Below the pieces are notes generated by a model. That model worked only from the letters and a program-made list of their open reading frames with translations, was not told the origin of the DNA and did no database searches. A DNA stretch of 52,751 bases from Ellagibacter isourolithinifaciens (lineage in GTDB: Bacteria > Actinomycetota > Coriobacteriia > Coriobacteriales > Eggerthellaceae), in assembly GCF_008831035.1 (NCBI RefSeq), contig NZ_WAJR01000015.1, positions 1-52,751 of the forward strand. The letters are read 5' to 3'. A program made the position numbers and the translations under genes. Positions 29,309 to 39,199 of the stretch are shown in pieces; within the stretch, counting starts at the first letter, position 1; every line of letters begins with the position of its first letter.

Positions 29309-30274
29309 TCAGCTGATATGGCGGTCGATCCAAGCGAGCACGTCGTCGTAGACCTGCTGCTTGCCGGGCTCGTTCAAGATCTCGTGGCGCATGCCCTGGT
29401 AGAGCTTCACCTCGACGTCTTTGATCCCCGCCTTCTTGAACAGGGCGGCCGTGCTTTTCACGCCGCGCCCCTTGTTCCCCACCGGGTCGAGCGCGCCGGC
29501 GACGAGCAGGATAGGCAGCTCGGAGGGAATCGCGAGCGCCGAATCGAGCGTTGCAACCTCGGCGGTAAGGCTCGTGAGCGTCGCGTAGGCGCCAGCCGTA
29601 AACGTCTGGCCGCACAGGTCGTCGGCAATATAGGCATCGACGATGGCGGGGTCAGTGGAAAGCCAATCGAAAGGTGTGCGCGCATCTTTGACGGCCTTCG
29701 AGAAGGCTCCGTCCGCAAGGTTATGGAGCAGCTTGCTGCGCGTGCGTTCCCCCTGCTTGGCGGCGACTCGGCAGGCAAGCGAGTGTCCCATCTTCAACTT
29801 CACGACGGGCTCGTTGCCTGTGCCGCAAATCACGGCGCCCGAAAGGCCTTCCGCATGGCGGGACAGGTACGCCCGTGTGACGAAGCTTCCCATGGAATGC
29901 CCAAAGATGAAGTAGGGCGTCTTGCGCGAGAAGCGGGCGCTCACCGTTTTCCGCATCTCGTGAACGTCCTCGATGAGGGCGTCCTTCCCGCAATCGAGGG
30001 GCATGTGTCCCAAATCCATCGGGTCGGCGACCGAGCGGCCGTGCCCAATGTGGTCGTGGGCGCATACCGCGAAACCGGCGCTCACGAGGAAGCGAGCGAA
30101 ATCCTCGTAGCGACCGATGTGCTCGGACATGCCGTGGACGATCTGCACGATTGCGCGAGGAGTGGCACCCGATGAGCCATGCGAGGCAACAGGCTGCCAC
30201 AACACCCCTTTTATCTGGGAAGACTTGTCGAACGACCTGAACCCTACCGATGATTTCTCAACTGGTTTGGACAC
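29309..30274 (-). CDS. Alpha/beta hydrolase (monoacylglycerol lipase / lysophospholipase type)
   Basis: 321 residues from GTG 30274, chosen because GGGGGAG lies 5 bp upstream and the longer frame has no family match. Serine hydrolase: nucleophile elbow FGHSMGSF near residue 120, catalytic Asp in GALDPVGN near 260, His in GMRHEILNE near 298. The oxyanion region VQIVHGMSEHIGRYEDFA and HDHIGHGRS are typical of the monoacylglycerol-lipase group. No signal peptide, so probably cytoplasmic. Substrate unproven. Confidence 0.87.
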   Translation of the reverse strand: MSKPVEKSSVGFRSFDKSSQIKGVLWQPVASHGSSGATPRAIVQIVHGMSEHIGRYEDFARFLVSAGFAVCAHDHIGHGRSVADPMDLGHMPLDCGKDALIEDVHEMRKTVSARFSRKTPYFIFGHSMGSFVTRAYLSRHAEGLSGAVICGTGNEPVVKLKMGHSLACRVAAKQGERTRSKLLHNLADGAFSKAVKDARTPFDWLSTDPAIVDAYIADDLCGQTFTAGAYATLTSLTAEVATLDSALAIPSELPILLVAGALDPVGNKGRGVKSTAALFKKAGIKDVEVKLYQGMRHEILNEPGKQQVYDDVLAWIDRHIS

Positions 30275-30353
30275 GAGACTCCCCCTTATGCCAAAGCGAT
30301 TTTCCCGTCGCACCTCAGTATAGCGGGAAAGCCCCGCGCGCGGACAGGCAACC

Positions 30354-30962
30354 CTACGAAAGTGACTTGATGTCCGCGATGGTGATGGCACCTTCGCGTA
30401 CGATCACGGGATGGTCCTGCGTGCAATCGACGACCGTTGAGGCGACGCCGCTCTTGGCGCCGTCTTCCCCGTCCGAAAGCACCGCGGAAACCTGGGAGCA
30501 AAGGCCCTCGTCGAGGTCGCCGAAGGAGCCAGCTGGGCGCTTTCCCGATACGTTTGCCGAGGTCGTTGCAAGGGGACACCCTACTGCGTCGATCAGCTCG
30601 AGCGCGCAGGCGTTGTTCGGCATGCGAAGTCCGATCGTGTCGGTGCTCGAGCGAAACGCCTCGGGTACCTCGTCCGACGCCTTGACGATCAGCGTAAGGG
30701 GGCCCGGCCAAAACGTCCGGGCGAGCACAAAGGCGAACTCGGGGACGCAGCGGCCGAAGCGCGCGAGGTCGTCTTGCTGGGAGACGAGCCACGAGATGGG
30801 CTTTGCCTTCTCGCGGCGCTTCAAGCTGTACAGAATATCGGGAGACGCGGCGTGGCGAATAGAAACGCCCAGGCCATACACCGTTTCCGTGGGGAAGATC
30901 ACGGGCTGTCCCTTTTTGAGGACAGACGCCGTGACCGCAATCGAATCGGAAAGACGCGCCAT
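30354..30962 (-). CDS. TsaC/YrdC/Sua5-family L-threonylcarbamoyladenylate synthase
   Basis: 202 residues, the short TsaC type without the C-terminal Sua5 domain. Makes threonylcarbamoyl-AMP for the t6A modification at position 37 of ANN-decoding tRNAs. Seen: PTETVYGLGVSI near the N-terminus, the KRREKAKPISWLV substrate-binding segment, WPGPLTLIV, and the SANVSGKRPAG loop. Three bases before the stop match the family end. Located between a hydrolase and a flavoprotein, with no operon link evident. Confidence 0.92.
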   Translation of the reverse strand: MARLSDSIAVTASVLKKGQPVIFPTETVYGLGVSIRHAASPDILYSLKRREKAKPISWLVSQQDDLARFGRCVPEFAFVLARTFWPGPLTLIVKASDEVPEAFRSSTDTIGLRMPNNACALELIDAVGCPLATTSANVSGKRPAGSFGDLDEGLCSQVSAVLSDGEDGAKSGVASTVVDCTQDHPVIVREGAITIADIKSLS

Positions 30963-31168
30963 GGAACCACCTTTTCAAGCACTTGTCGTTCGCCGTGCGC
31001 GCGGTGTGCGCAGCGACGTGCCGTAAATTGTAGCACTCACAGCACGGCAAGGGCGCGAGCAGGCCGCCGAGCGCAGGGCCGAGATGGCAACGAGCCGCGG
31101 ACACGTGCGAGCGAGCAGGTGCGGGCGCGGGAGGCAAGGTTGGCAGCGGACCGCAAGCACGAGGGGCG

Positions 31169-33358
31169 CTAGCGGGAAGAGAACTCGGCCGCAATCGCCT
31201 CGGCGACGCGCAGGCCATCGACGGCGGCGCTCATGATACCGCCCGCATAACCCGCGCCTTCGCCGCACGGATAGACGCGAGTGGCCGGCTCCTCGTCCGA
31301 ATCGGGCAAATCGCTTGCCAGTCGCGCCTGAAAGTTCTGCCCACGAACCATTCGGATGGGGCTTGAGCTGCGCGTTTCGGGGCCGGTAAGCACAGCGCCG
31401 GGATCGGCGAACCCATGCAGCTTCGCATCGAGCAACGGTAAACCCTGCGCGAGCGCGTCGCAGATGAATTCGGGAAGACACTCGCGCAGATCGCACCAAA
31501 CAACGCCGCGCGGATAGCTCGGGCGCACGACCAGGCGGCTATGCGATTCAGGCGCACCAACGCGGCGATGAGACCCGGGGACGACCGTGCGGCAGCGAGC
31601 CTCGGACGCAGCCGCAACCGTATCGCTCGGCTGCCTGCCTTCAGGTTGCCCACTCGAAGATGTAGCACCTGCGAGGAAATCCCCCACCGTCTGCGCGGGT
31701 GCGGCATAGGGCGCCCCGCCGTTGCGGCAAGCAAGCTCGAACGCTGCACGCTCGACCTCGCGTTGCAGGCGGACACCTTCCATGACGTCGTCCCCCGGCA
31801 AATCGTCGGGCCGCACGTCGGCAAGCAGCGCGCTGTTGGAATTCTCGCCATCGCGCGCGAAGCGGCTCATGCCGTTCACGACGACACCGCCCTCCTCGCT
31901 TGCCGCCGCGACGACTTCCCCACCTGGGCACATGCAGAAGGTGTATACACCACGGGTCGCGTTCTCGCTTGTAGCATCCGTGCGAATGCCGTTCGCGCGA
32001 GCGGGGACGCGCACCGCCATCTTGTAATCGGCGGCGCCGAGCGCCGTGTGCTTCGCAGCCGCACCGTATTGCGCACGGTTGATGAGCGTCTGGGGATGTT
32101 CGATGCGCACGCCCATCGAGAAGGGCTTGCGTTCGAGCGCGAACCCCCGATCGCGGGCGAGCTCGAAGACGTCGCGCGCCGAGTGCCCGCACGCGACAAT
32201 GACGCGCGAGGCCTTGACCGCTTCGCGAGCGCCCGTGCGGGAGTCCTCCAGCACGGCCGAGCAGACCGCACCGCCCGACAGCTCGATATCAGCCAAGCGG
32301 GTAAGGAAACGCACCTCGCCACCTGCGGAGATAATACGCTCGCGAATGCTCTTCACGACGGCGGGCAGCTTGTCGGTACCGATATGGGGCTTCGCCTGCC
32401 AAAGAATCTCGTCAGGCGCACCCGCCTGGACGAACGCCTCGAGCACGTGGCGGATATGCGGGCTTTTCGTGCCCGTAGTCAGCTTGCCGTCGGAAAACGT
32501 GCCAGCGCCGCCTTCCCCGAACTGCACGTTCGCCGCCGCATCGAGCGGGCCGCCCGCGTCGAATGACTCGATAGCCGCCGTGCGCTCATCAACTGCGGCC
32601 CCGCGCTCGACCACGAGCGGGCGCAGCCCCGCTTCCGCCAGGAACAATGCGCAGAACAGCCCCGCCGGGCCCGTTCCTGCGACCACGATGCGCCCATCCG
32701 ACGATGTCGCGAGCGAGCGCAAATCGGGAATCGTAAGCGGCGCAGGCGGGTCGTACGCACGAACATTTACCCCGCGAGCGGGGGAAAGCGCGTCGTAGAC
32801 CACGCCTTGCGCAAGGCGGACGGCATAGGTGGCGTTGAAATGCACGTTCGACTTCTTCCGCGCATCGACGCTACGCTTCACAAGGGAAAACGAGGCAATA
32901 TCCTCGGGCGCAACCCCGAGCGCGGAGGCGATGGCGGTGCGCGAGAGGCTCTCCGCATGGGAACCCTCCGCGGGCGCGGGGGAGGCTGCGGGCGTGGCGG
33001 GGGCCGGGTGATTTGTCTCAGTCGAAAGTGGGACAGGGGTCAGGCGATTTACCTCGCTCGCGGGGCTCTCCAATCCCGCATCGAGCAGAAGTGCGACGTT
33101 CGACACCTCGATGAACTTCGCTCCCTCGAGCGCACTTGCGTCGAAGGAGGCGCCACGATGCGAGGGGCGACCGGTACGTTGGCGGGAAGAGGCTTGCGAT
33201 TTGGTCTTTCCCCCGCGATGGGGACGGCCTGCCGCCTTCTTGCCACCGCCTGGCCCCTTGCTGCCGGTGGACAGCTTGGCACCGCTCATCTTCTTGTTGC
33301 CGCCTACCCTCTTGCCAGTGCTCGCGCCCTTGTCGCCGCGAGCATCCTTCGAGCTCAT
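31169..33358 (-). CDS. FAD-dependent dehydrogenase (COG2509-like)
   Basis: 729 residues from ATG 33358, which overlaps the stop of the next upstream gene as ATGA. Residues 1-70 are a Lys/Gly/Ser/Arg-rich low-complexity tail. The Rossmann FAD motif VVAGTGPAGLFCALFLAEAG lies near 225, NVQFGEGGAGTFSDGKL near 288 and the closing CGEGAGYAGGIMSAAVDGL near the end. A Ser/Gly-rich insert sits near 575-630. The family is uncharacterised flavoprotein dehydrogenases. The basic N-terminal tail is unusual and might bind nucleic acid, though that is a guess. Confidence 0.87.
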   Translation of the reverse strand: MSSKDARGDKGASTGKRVGGNKKMSGAKLSTGSKGPGGGKKAAGRPHRGGKTKSQASSRQRTGRPSHRGASFDASALEGAKFIEVSNVALLLDAGLESPASEVNRLTPVPLSTETNHPAPATPAASPAPAEGSHAESLSRTAIASALGVAPEDIASFSLVKRSVDARKKSNVHFNATYAVRLAQGVVYDALSPARGVNVRAYDPPAPLTIPDLRSLATSSDGRIVVAGTGPAGLFCALFLAEAGLRPLVVERGAAVDERTAAIESFDAGGPLDAAANVQFGEGGAGTFSDGKLTTGTKSPHIRHVLEAFVQAGAPDEILWQAKPHIGTDKLPAVVKSIRERIISAGGEVRFLTRLADIELSGGAVCSAVLEDSRTGAREAVKASRVIVACGHSARDVFELARDRGFALERKPFSMGVRIEHPQTLINRAQYGAAAKHTALGAADYKMAVRVPARANGIRTDATSENATRGVYTFCMCPGGEVVAAASEEGGVVVNGMSRFARDGENSNSALLADVRPDDLPGDDVMEGVRLQREVERAAFELACRNGGAPYAAPAQTVGDFLAGATSSSGQPEGRQPSDTVAAASEARCRTVVPGSHRRVGAPESHSRLVVRPSYPRGVVWCDLRECLPEFICDALAQGLPLLDAKLHGFADPGAVLTGPETRSSSPIRMVRGQNFQARLASDLPDSDEEPATRVYPCGEGAGYAGGIMSAAVDGLRVAEAIAAEFSSR

Positions 33359-34704
33359 TCGCCTTCCCCTTCCCCATCGGCCGACACGACACTGCGAGCA
33401 GCAGACACGCCCGCGAGCAGGCCAGATGACCATGCCCAATGCAAGTTGTAGCCCCCGCAGGGAGCATCCACGTCAAGCGCCTCGCCAGCTGCGAACAGGC
33501 CCGACGCGCACACGGCTTCCATCGTTTGCGAATCGAACGCCGCAACCGAAAGCCCGCCACGCGAGACCTGGCACTGCTTCGCGTCGCCGATGCCTCGAAC
33601 CGTCAGGCACAAGCCGCCGATGACACGCGAGAGCGCAAGGACATCCTTCTTGGAGAGCGGGCGCGCAGGATCGATTCCCGCGCACTTGCAAAGCACCTGT
33701 GCCACCTGAGGAAGCATCGCGCCGCGCAGCACGTTCTCGGCTGTAATCTGGCCGTTCTCGCCCAGGCGGGCCGAGAGGTGCTTGCGCCGCGCGAACAGCC
33801 ACGCATCTCGCTCGGCGGCGGGCATATGCGGCAGGAAGTCGATCGAGAGCACGTCCCCCTCGCAGGCCAGACGTGACAGGTTGAACACGCACACGCCCGA
33901 CACGCCGTAGTCGCGGAACAAAAGCTCGCCTTCCTCGCGCGCGACGAGGCTTCCCGAGCGCTCGAGCGAGACGGCGCACTTCACGCGGATGTTGTTCAGC
34001 TGCCGCGTGATGCGCGAATCGGTGGCAAGCGGCCCTAGGACTGGACGCGTCGGCTCAACGTGAATGCCCGCGGGGAAATCGACGCCCGACACCGCGCGTC
34101 CACCAACGCAGACGACGACGGCATCGGCATGCTCGATGGAGCCGTCGGAAAAGCGCAGGTGAAGGAGGCCTTTTGCACGGGTCGGCGCATCGATGCGCGA
34201 CAGCGTGCGGCCGAAGGCGAACCGCACCTGCGCGGCCGCGGCGCCAGCGCGCAGCACATCGAGCACCGAGGACGCCTTGTTGGCTGCTGGGTACATGCGA
34301 CCCTCGCCCTCTTCGCGCCACATAAGGCCCAAGTCGGAGAAGAATCGCTGCACGGGCGCTTCGAAAGCGCCCGCAGGTTGGGCGCGCCCTTGCGCGGAGG
34401 CTCCGTAGGCTCCTACAGGTTGAACGCTCCCCCACTCGGAGACCTCAGAAAGGCGCGCGAGCGAGCGCAGCGCAGCCTCCACGAAGTCGGCGTTGCGGTA
34501 GCACGCAGGGTCGATGTGGGCGTTCGAGAAGTTGCAACGGCCGTTCCCCGTCGCGAGGATCGAGCGGCCCACGCGCTCGGGGTCGGCCTCGAAGAGCACG
34601 ATTTCGCACTCGTCCGCCGCGCCGAGCCGCGCAAGTTCGTTTCCAGCGGCGATGGCTGCAGCCAATCCGGCCGCGCCACCGCCTATGATGGCAATCTTTT
34701 TCAT
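33355..34704 (-). CDS. HI0933/BaiN-like FAD-dependent oxidoreductase
   Basis: 449 residues from ATG 34704. N-terminal FAD motif IAIIGGGAAGLAAAIAAGNE and the family signature ATGNGRCNFSNA near residue 55. The C-terminus GGYNLHWAWSSGLLAGVSAAR also fits. The family includes BaiN, an enzyme of bile-acid dehydroxylation, but most members have no assigned substrate. A short repeat-like insert (GAYGASAQGRAQPAGAFEAP) sits near residue 95-115. Cotranscribed with the following flavoprotein through an ATGA overlap. Confidence 0.88.
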   Translation of the reverse strand: MKKIAIIGGGAAGLAAAIAAGNELARLGAADECEIVLFEADPERVGRSILATGNGRCNFSNAHIDPACYRNADFVEAALRSLARLSEVSEWGSVQPVGAYGASAQGRAQPAGAFEAPVQRFFSDLGLMWREEGEGRMYPAANKASSVLDVLRAGAAAAQVRFAFGRTLSRIDAPTRAKGLLHLRFSDGSIEHADAVVVCVGGRAVSGVDFPAGIHVEPTRPVLGPLATDSRITRQLNNIRVKCAVSLERSGSLVAREEGELLFRDYGVSGVCVFNLSRLACEGDVLSIDFLPHMPAAERDAWLFARRKHLSARLGENGQITAENVLRGAMLPQVAQVLCKCAGIDPARPLSKKDVLALSRVIGGLCLTVRGIGDAKQCQVSRGGLSVAAFDSQTMEAVCASGLFAAGEALDVDAPCGGYNLHWAWSSGLLAGVSAARSVVSADGEGEGE

Positions 34705-34767
34705 GATGTAAGAGTATAGGCGATGCGGGGCGCCGCTTTCCGCTGACTTCTCTTCGCCTCGCAAACA

Positions 34768-34790
34768 ACAAGGGCACCCGACGGCGCCCC
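34768..34790 (-). terminator. Intrinsic terminator of the AlsT symporter
   Basis: GGGCACC (34772-34778) pairs with GGCGCCC (34783-34789) with one wobble. On the minus strand it is followed by TTGTTGTTT. It lies about 35 bp after the symporter stop. Confidence 0.7.
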
Positions 34791-34823
34791 TGGGAAAATC
34801 TATCAACGCGTTTGCAGCCGCGC

Positions 34824-36251
34824 CTACTTCGAGGAGATCATGGGAATTTCCCGCGTGTCTTCTTCCTCGATGTTGCCCTCGTAGACGTAGTGTTTCGTCT
34901 CGCGGCAGATCAACCCCGAAAGCAGCAGTATAGCGATGATGTTGGGAATGGCCATGAGCGCGTTGCCAATGTCGGAGATGGTCCACACCACGTTGCCCAC
35001 GCCGATCGCGCCGAGGAACGCGACGAGAACGTACACGATGTGGTACGGCAGGATGGCGCGCTTACCGAACAGGTAGGCGGCGCAGCGGTTGCCGTAGTAT
35101 GACCAGCCAAGGATCGTGGAGTACGAGAACGACACCATGCCGATGACGAGAATCGGCGTTCCGACATAGGGAATGGTGGCGAACGCAGTGGAGGCGAGCT
35201 GCGCGCCGGTGTAGAACGTCGGATCGGCGAGCACCTCCGCCTGGATTTCGGGGTGCGCGATCATCGTCGACACGAGCACGATGCCCGTGAGCGCGCAGAT
35301 GACGACCGTGGACCAAAACGTGCCGGTCATGGCGATAAGCGCCTGCTCGGCAGGGTTTTTCGTCTTGGCAGCCGCCGCGATGATGGGGGCGGAGCCAAGG
35401 CCCGACTCGTTGGAGAACAGGCCGCGGGCGCAGCCGAATTGCAGCGCCATCAGAAGACCGGAGCCGACCGCGCCGCCGAACGCGGCCTTCGGCGTGAAGG
35501 CGCACTCGAAGATGAGGCCGATCGCGCTGCCGAGGGCAGGCGCGTTCATCAGCAGAATCACGATGCACCCGCCGGCGTAGGCGACCGCCATGACGGGAAC
35601 GAGCTTCTCGCACACATGCGAGATGGACTGCACGCCGCCGAAGATGACGATGCCCACCAGCACGACGATGGCGATGCCGACCGCCCAGTCGGGGATGCCG
35701 GGAATCGAGGACGTGATGATGCCGGTCATGGACGTCGCCTGCACCGCCGAGCCCGTGCCGATGGTGGCGACGACGGCGAACGCGGCGAACGCAATGCCGC
35801 CGAGCTTCGCCCACCAAGGGCGCGTGCCGTCTTTGCGCGTGAAGGCGCGTTCCCACACGTACATGGCGCCGCCGAGCATATTGCCCGCATGGTCGCGCAC
35901 GCGGTAGCGCACCGAGGCGTAGACCTCTACATACTTCGTGGCCATGCCGAACACGCCCGTGATCCACATCCAGAAGACGGCGCCCGGGCCGCCTGCCAGG
36001 ATTGCCGTGGCGACGCCGACAATCGACCCCGTGCCGATGGTCGCGGCAAGCGCCGTCGCAAGCGCGCCGAAGTTGGAGATATCGCCCTCGCCCTTCGACG
36101 TGCCGCCACCCCACGACATGCGAAGCGCCTGAGGCAGCTTGCGCTGGATGAAGCCCGTGCGAACGGTGAGGAAGATATGGGTGCCGAGCAGAAGCGCAAT
36201 CATCGCAGGCCCCCACACGACTGAGTCAATGGTGTTCAAGATTTCAATCAT
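34824..36251 (-). CDS. alsT: AGCS-family sodium:alanine symporter
   Basis: 475 residues with about 10-11 membrane segments. Imports alanine or glycine with Na+ or H+. Family signatures: WGPAMIALLLGTHIFLTVRT at the start, GTGSIVGVATAI near residue 80 and GLFSNESGLGSAPIIAAAAK near 280. Start ATG 36251 matches the family N-terminus but has no ribosome site. A minus-strand TACAAT lies only 11 bp upstream, so the mRNA may be almost leaderless. An upstream in-frame extension is not supported. Confidence 0.95.
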   Translation of the reverse strand: MIEILNTIDSVVWGPAMIALLLGTHIFLTVRTGFIQRKLPQALRMSWGGGTSKGEGDISNFGALATALAATIGTGSIVGVATAILAGGPGAVFWMWITGVFGMATKYVEVYASVRYRVRDHAGNMLGGAMYVWERAFTRKDGTRPWWAKLGGIAFAAFAVVATIGTGSAVQATSMTGIITSSIPGIPDWAVGIAIVVLVGIVIFGGVQSISHVCEKLVPVMAVAYAGGCIVILLMNAPALGSAIGLIFECAFTPKAAFGGAVGSGLLMALQFGCARGLFSNESGLGSAPIIAAAAKTKNPAEQALIAMTGTFWSTVVICALTGIVLVSTMIAHPEIQAEVLADPTFYTGAQLASTAFATIPYVGTPILVIGMVSFSYSTILGWSYYGNRCAAYLFGKRAILPYHIVYVLVAFLGAIGVGNVVWTISDIGNALMAIPNIIAILLLSGLICRETKHYVYEGNIEEEDTREIPMISSK

Positions 36252-36457
36252 AGTGAGTTGGTATTGTAAGGGAAATGCATACGCTCGCGCAGGCGCATCC
36301 CCCGAACGGCAAAGAGAAAACATCGCAAGGCACGCGATAATTACCCACGCGACACTATCGGGCGCCCTGCGATTCTCGTCATCCGCTACAAGCACAGGAG
36401 CGAAGGCCCGCACACCTCCGCTCCGTCCTCGCTACCAAAACGCTAAGTTCCTCCTCA
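36252..36457. other. Intergenic region between pglZ and alsT
   Basis: About 200 bp. Holds a 6-bp hairpin GGAGCG/CGCTCC (36397-36424) after pglZ without a T-run, and the probable alsT -10 (TACAAT) next to its start. No brxL or other BREX gene follows pglZ. Confidence 0.5.
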
Positions 36458-39166
36458 TTACCACCCGAAGTCGTCAACGGGGGCAAACGCCACTTCGATG
36501 CGATACTTCTCGCGCCATACCTGAACACCCGAGCTCTTATCACGCGCTACCAGATAATATGCTTCCTTCGAGTTAAACGAGCAGCCCGCCTTCAAGCTGA
36601 AGCGCACCTTGATCACGCGGTCCTGCGGGTTGTCGGAAGTAAGATCGGCGTGAGCCTTCACCACATCAGACACTTCGTTTCCTGATGAATCGAGGAAAAC
36701 GAGCTCATATTCGCACGGCAAAACCTTGCCCGCAGCAGGCTCCTCCTGCAAAAGGCTCACGTTAAAGAGCGAATTGGTTATGCGCCGCGATTCCGAAAGC
36801 ACACGAATCGTCGCGGCTTGGGTATCCTGGAAGCCCTTCGCACCCGAACGAACTCGACGGAACGATAGCACGGGAACGCACAGCTCTTGCAGCGTCAGCC
36901 CCCCGTGCACGTAGTTGCGCGTACCACCCGGCTGCTTGATGCGGATAGCGCGATGCGGCGCAAGCCCCGTGTATCTGCCGCCCGAAACGTCGCTCATGTT
37001 CATTTCCACAAACAGCGTGCTTGCCGGATCCCCTATCGAGTCAGCCCATTCGGCGTCGTCCGCGTGAGCCACGATATGGCGCTTACCTGCAACGACAGGC
37101 GACAGCGGCATATCGCCCTTGTCGAGACTTCCGCATTCGCGCAGTTCACCGCGCGTATACAAGAAGCCATGATCGGCCGTTATCGTCACCTGGCAGCCCT
37201 GCACTTCAGACGTGAGGCGCCTTGCAAGCGCGCAAAGAGAATCTATCTCGTCGGCACACGCCTTGAACACGTCGTCTTCCGTCGCGATTTTTTCGCCTGT
37301 GGAATCGATCTTGTTGTGGTACAGGTACACCACGGATGCACCTTTGACGAGCGCCTTTCGCTCCTCGGCAGGCAAATCGAGGAAGTCCTCGACGCGCAGG
37401 GCCCGTGCATCGGCAGCAGTGGCGCGCAGAACCGCCTCGCGCTGCGAGGTGGTGGCGGTGGGCATGCCGTTCGCGAACACCGTCCCCGTCTCCCAATCGA
37501 GCGACAAGTCTCGCTGCGGCAACAGCGCCGCCATGCCGAATTCGGTAACCGAGGGGAACACTGCCTGCATGCTGGATAGCGCGACGACGCTGCCCCTTTC
37601 ACGCTCGAGCACACGTGCCATCTGAGCCGCGACCTCAAATCGCAGCGCATCGGAAATGACAACGACCGCATTTTTCGCACTGCCCTTGCACGAAGGGAGC
37701 ACCTCCCAGTAAAACCGCCGTTCACGAGGCACGCCTTCGATGTAGCCCGCGCTTGCCCATTGCGAGGACGCTGCGTTCTCCCAGCACGCGTTCACACCTT
37801 CGATGTACCAATTTGAGTACAGGTTCTCCGCCCAGCCGACCACGCTGCGCAGCGGCCCTTCGAGCGCAGGGCGCGGCTTGGTTTTGCACAGCTCGAAGGA
37901 ATGGCACAGGTGGCGATAGAAGCTGTCGGCGCGGTACCAGTCGGTCTCGTAGGCGCGCCACACTTCCTTCGCCTGAGCTACATGGAAACCTCCCGCATGC
38001 TCGCGCCGAAAATCGCATAGGCTCGCAGCAGCATCAAGCGCATCGAAATAGCACGCCACGTAGTTATGCCAGGCCAAATCCTTGCGGCGGGCGCACACTC
38101 GATGCGCCTCTTCAGCGCGGTCGGCACCATCCGCCAGCGAAACCATGAGGCCACCAAGAATCGCCTCATTTATGCAAGGAAACACGTCACAATCGACGAT
38201 GTCGTCAAGCGGCAGACCCGCAAAACGCGCCGGCAAGCCGCACGACTCCTCTACGATTCGCGCCACTTCATAGAGATCGGCCGCACCCTCGCTTCTGTCC
38301 CAGTCCCTCACGATGGACAAACAGAACGGCGCATGCTGTTTCGATATACAGCGCTCAAGCCCCGAAAGCGCACCATCGGGAAGCACGAACGACGCCGCCG
38401 ATACGAGAACGTGCGAAGCAAGCGCCTCGAGCGAAGATGTTTCGTCAAGCGCCCCCGTAAAACCCGTCTTGCGCGCAACAAAATTTGAAAGAGCCTCGTC
38501 AGCACCATATTTAGCGAAGGGATCGAACGCGTCTGCCGGGTTTTCCCTGCACTTCAGCAGCGAGCGCATATATCCGCGCACGATAAATCCGACCGAAGCA
38601 TCCTCAGGACCCGCCGCGCCAAGCAACGCCGCAAGCACACCCACCTCGACGTCTTCAGCCGACGAAGGCTCGGGCATGCAGTCGTGAAACTTCTTAATGC
38701 GCACCTTCGAGGCGAAATAGCCTTGGAATCCCCGCAGGGCATCGCGCACCGCGTCGGCATTCGACGCCCCGAGCTCTGTGGCCAAAAGCGAGAAGCGGTC
38801 GGCCTGGAACGACTCCGCGTACAACTCGACGTCGGCCAGCCAATCGCCCTCGACTTTGCCCTTGCCCCGTTTCCGGTACAGCAAGATGTCGTTCTCCGCA
38901 TCGTCGCGGGCGATGAGCTTCTTGACAAGAAACATAACACCCTCTTCGGCCTTGAGAAACCGAAGATTGCGCGGGAAACCGCCCCCGGCAGGCATGACCC
39001 CGTCCGCAACGCCCGCGCCGTCGAAGCCCTCCGCTGCCAGCTTGTTGAAGTCTTCCTCGAACTCGCCGTCGGGGTCGTGCCACACCACCACGCGCCGCGC
39101 GTCGAAATCGCCCAAAGGACGCGCGAACCGCAGCTTCAACTGTTCGTTTATATCTAACTGATTCAT
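36458..39166 (-). CDS. pglZ: BREX-1-type phosphatase-like protein PglZ
   Basis: 902 residues, in the range for type A PglZ. PglZ is an alkaline-phosphatase-superfamily protein and the core marker of BREX and Pgl phage defence. The N-terminus DARRVVVWHDPDGEFEEDF is typical of BREX-1 PglZ. Metal-site motifs are intact: VVVISDALRFEVAAQM near residue 499 and TITADHGFLYTRG near 660. A C-terminal domain of about 150 residues follows. It is the last gene of a minus-strand operon, 33 bp after the 1235-residue gene. No BrxL follows, so a full BREX-1 set is not present here. Confidence 0.92.
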   Translation of the reverse strand: MNQLDINEQLKLRFARPLGDFDARRVVVWHDPDGEFEEDFNKLAAEGFDGAGVADGVMPAGGGFPRNLRFLKAEEGVMFLVKKLIARDDAENDILLYRKRGKGKVEGDWLADVELYAESFQADRFSLLATELGASNADAVRDALRGFQGYFASKVRIKKFHDCMPEPSSAEDVEVGVLAALLGAAGPEDASVGFIVRGYMRSLLKCRENPADAFDPFAKYGADEALSNFVARKTGFTGALDETSSLEALASHVLVSAASFVLPDGALSGLERCISKQHAPFCLSIVRDWDRSEGAADLYEVARIVEESCGLPARFAGLPLDDIVDCDVFPCINEAILGGLMVSLADGADRAEEAHRVCARRKDLAWHNYVACYFDALDAAASLCDFRREHAGGFHVAQAKEVWRAYETDWYRADSFYRHLCHSFELCKTKPRPALEGPLRSVVGWAENLYSNWYIEGVNACWENAASSQWASAGYIEGVPRERRFYWEVLPSCKGSAKNAVVVISDALRFEVAAQMARVLERERGSVVALSSMQAVFPSVTEFGMAALLPQRDLSLDWETGTVFANGMPTATTSQREAVLRATAADARALRVEDFLDLPAEERKALVKGASVVYLYHNKIDSTGEKIATEDDVFKACADEIDSLCALARRLTSEVQGCQVTITADHGFLYTRGELRECGSLDKGDMPLSPVVAGKRHIVAHADDAEWADSIGDPASTLFVEMNMSDVSGGRYTGLAPHRAIRIKQPGGTRNYVHGGLTLQELCVPVLSFRRVRSGAKGFQDTQAATIRVLSESRRITNSLFNVSLLQEEPAAGKVLPCEYELVFLDSSGNEVSDVVKAHADLTSDNPQDRVIKVRFSLKAGCSFNSKEAYYLVARDKSSGVQVWREKYRIEVAFAPVDDFGW

Positions 39167-39199
39167 CGTTCCATCTCGTGTTTTAAAGGGACTCGTCGT

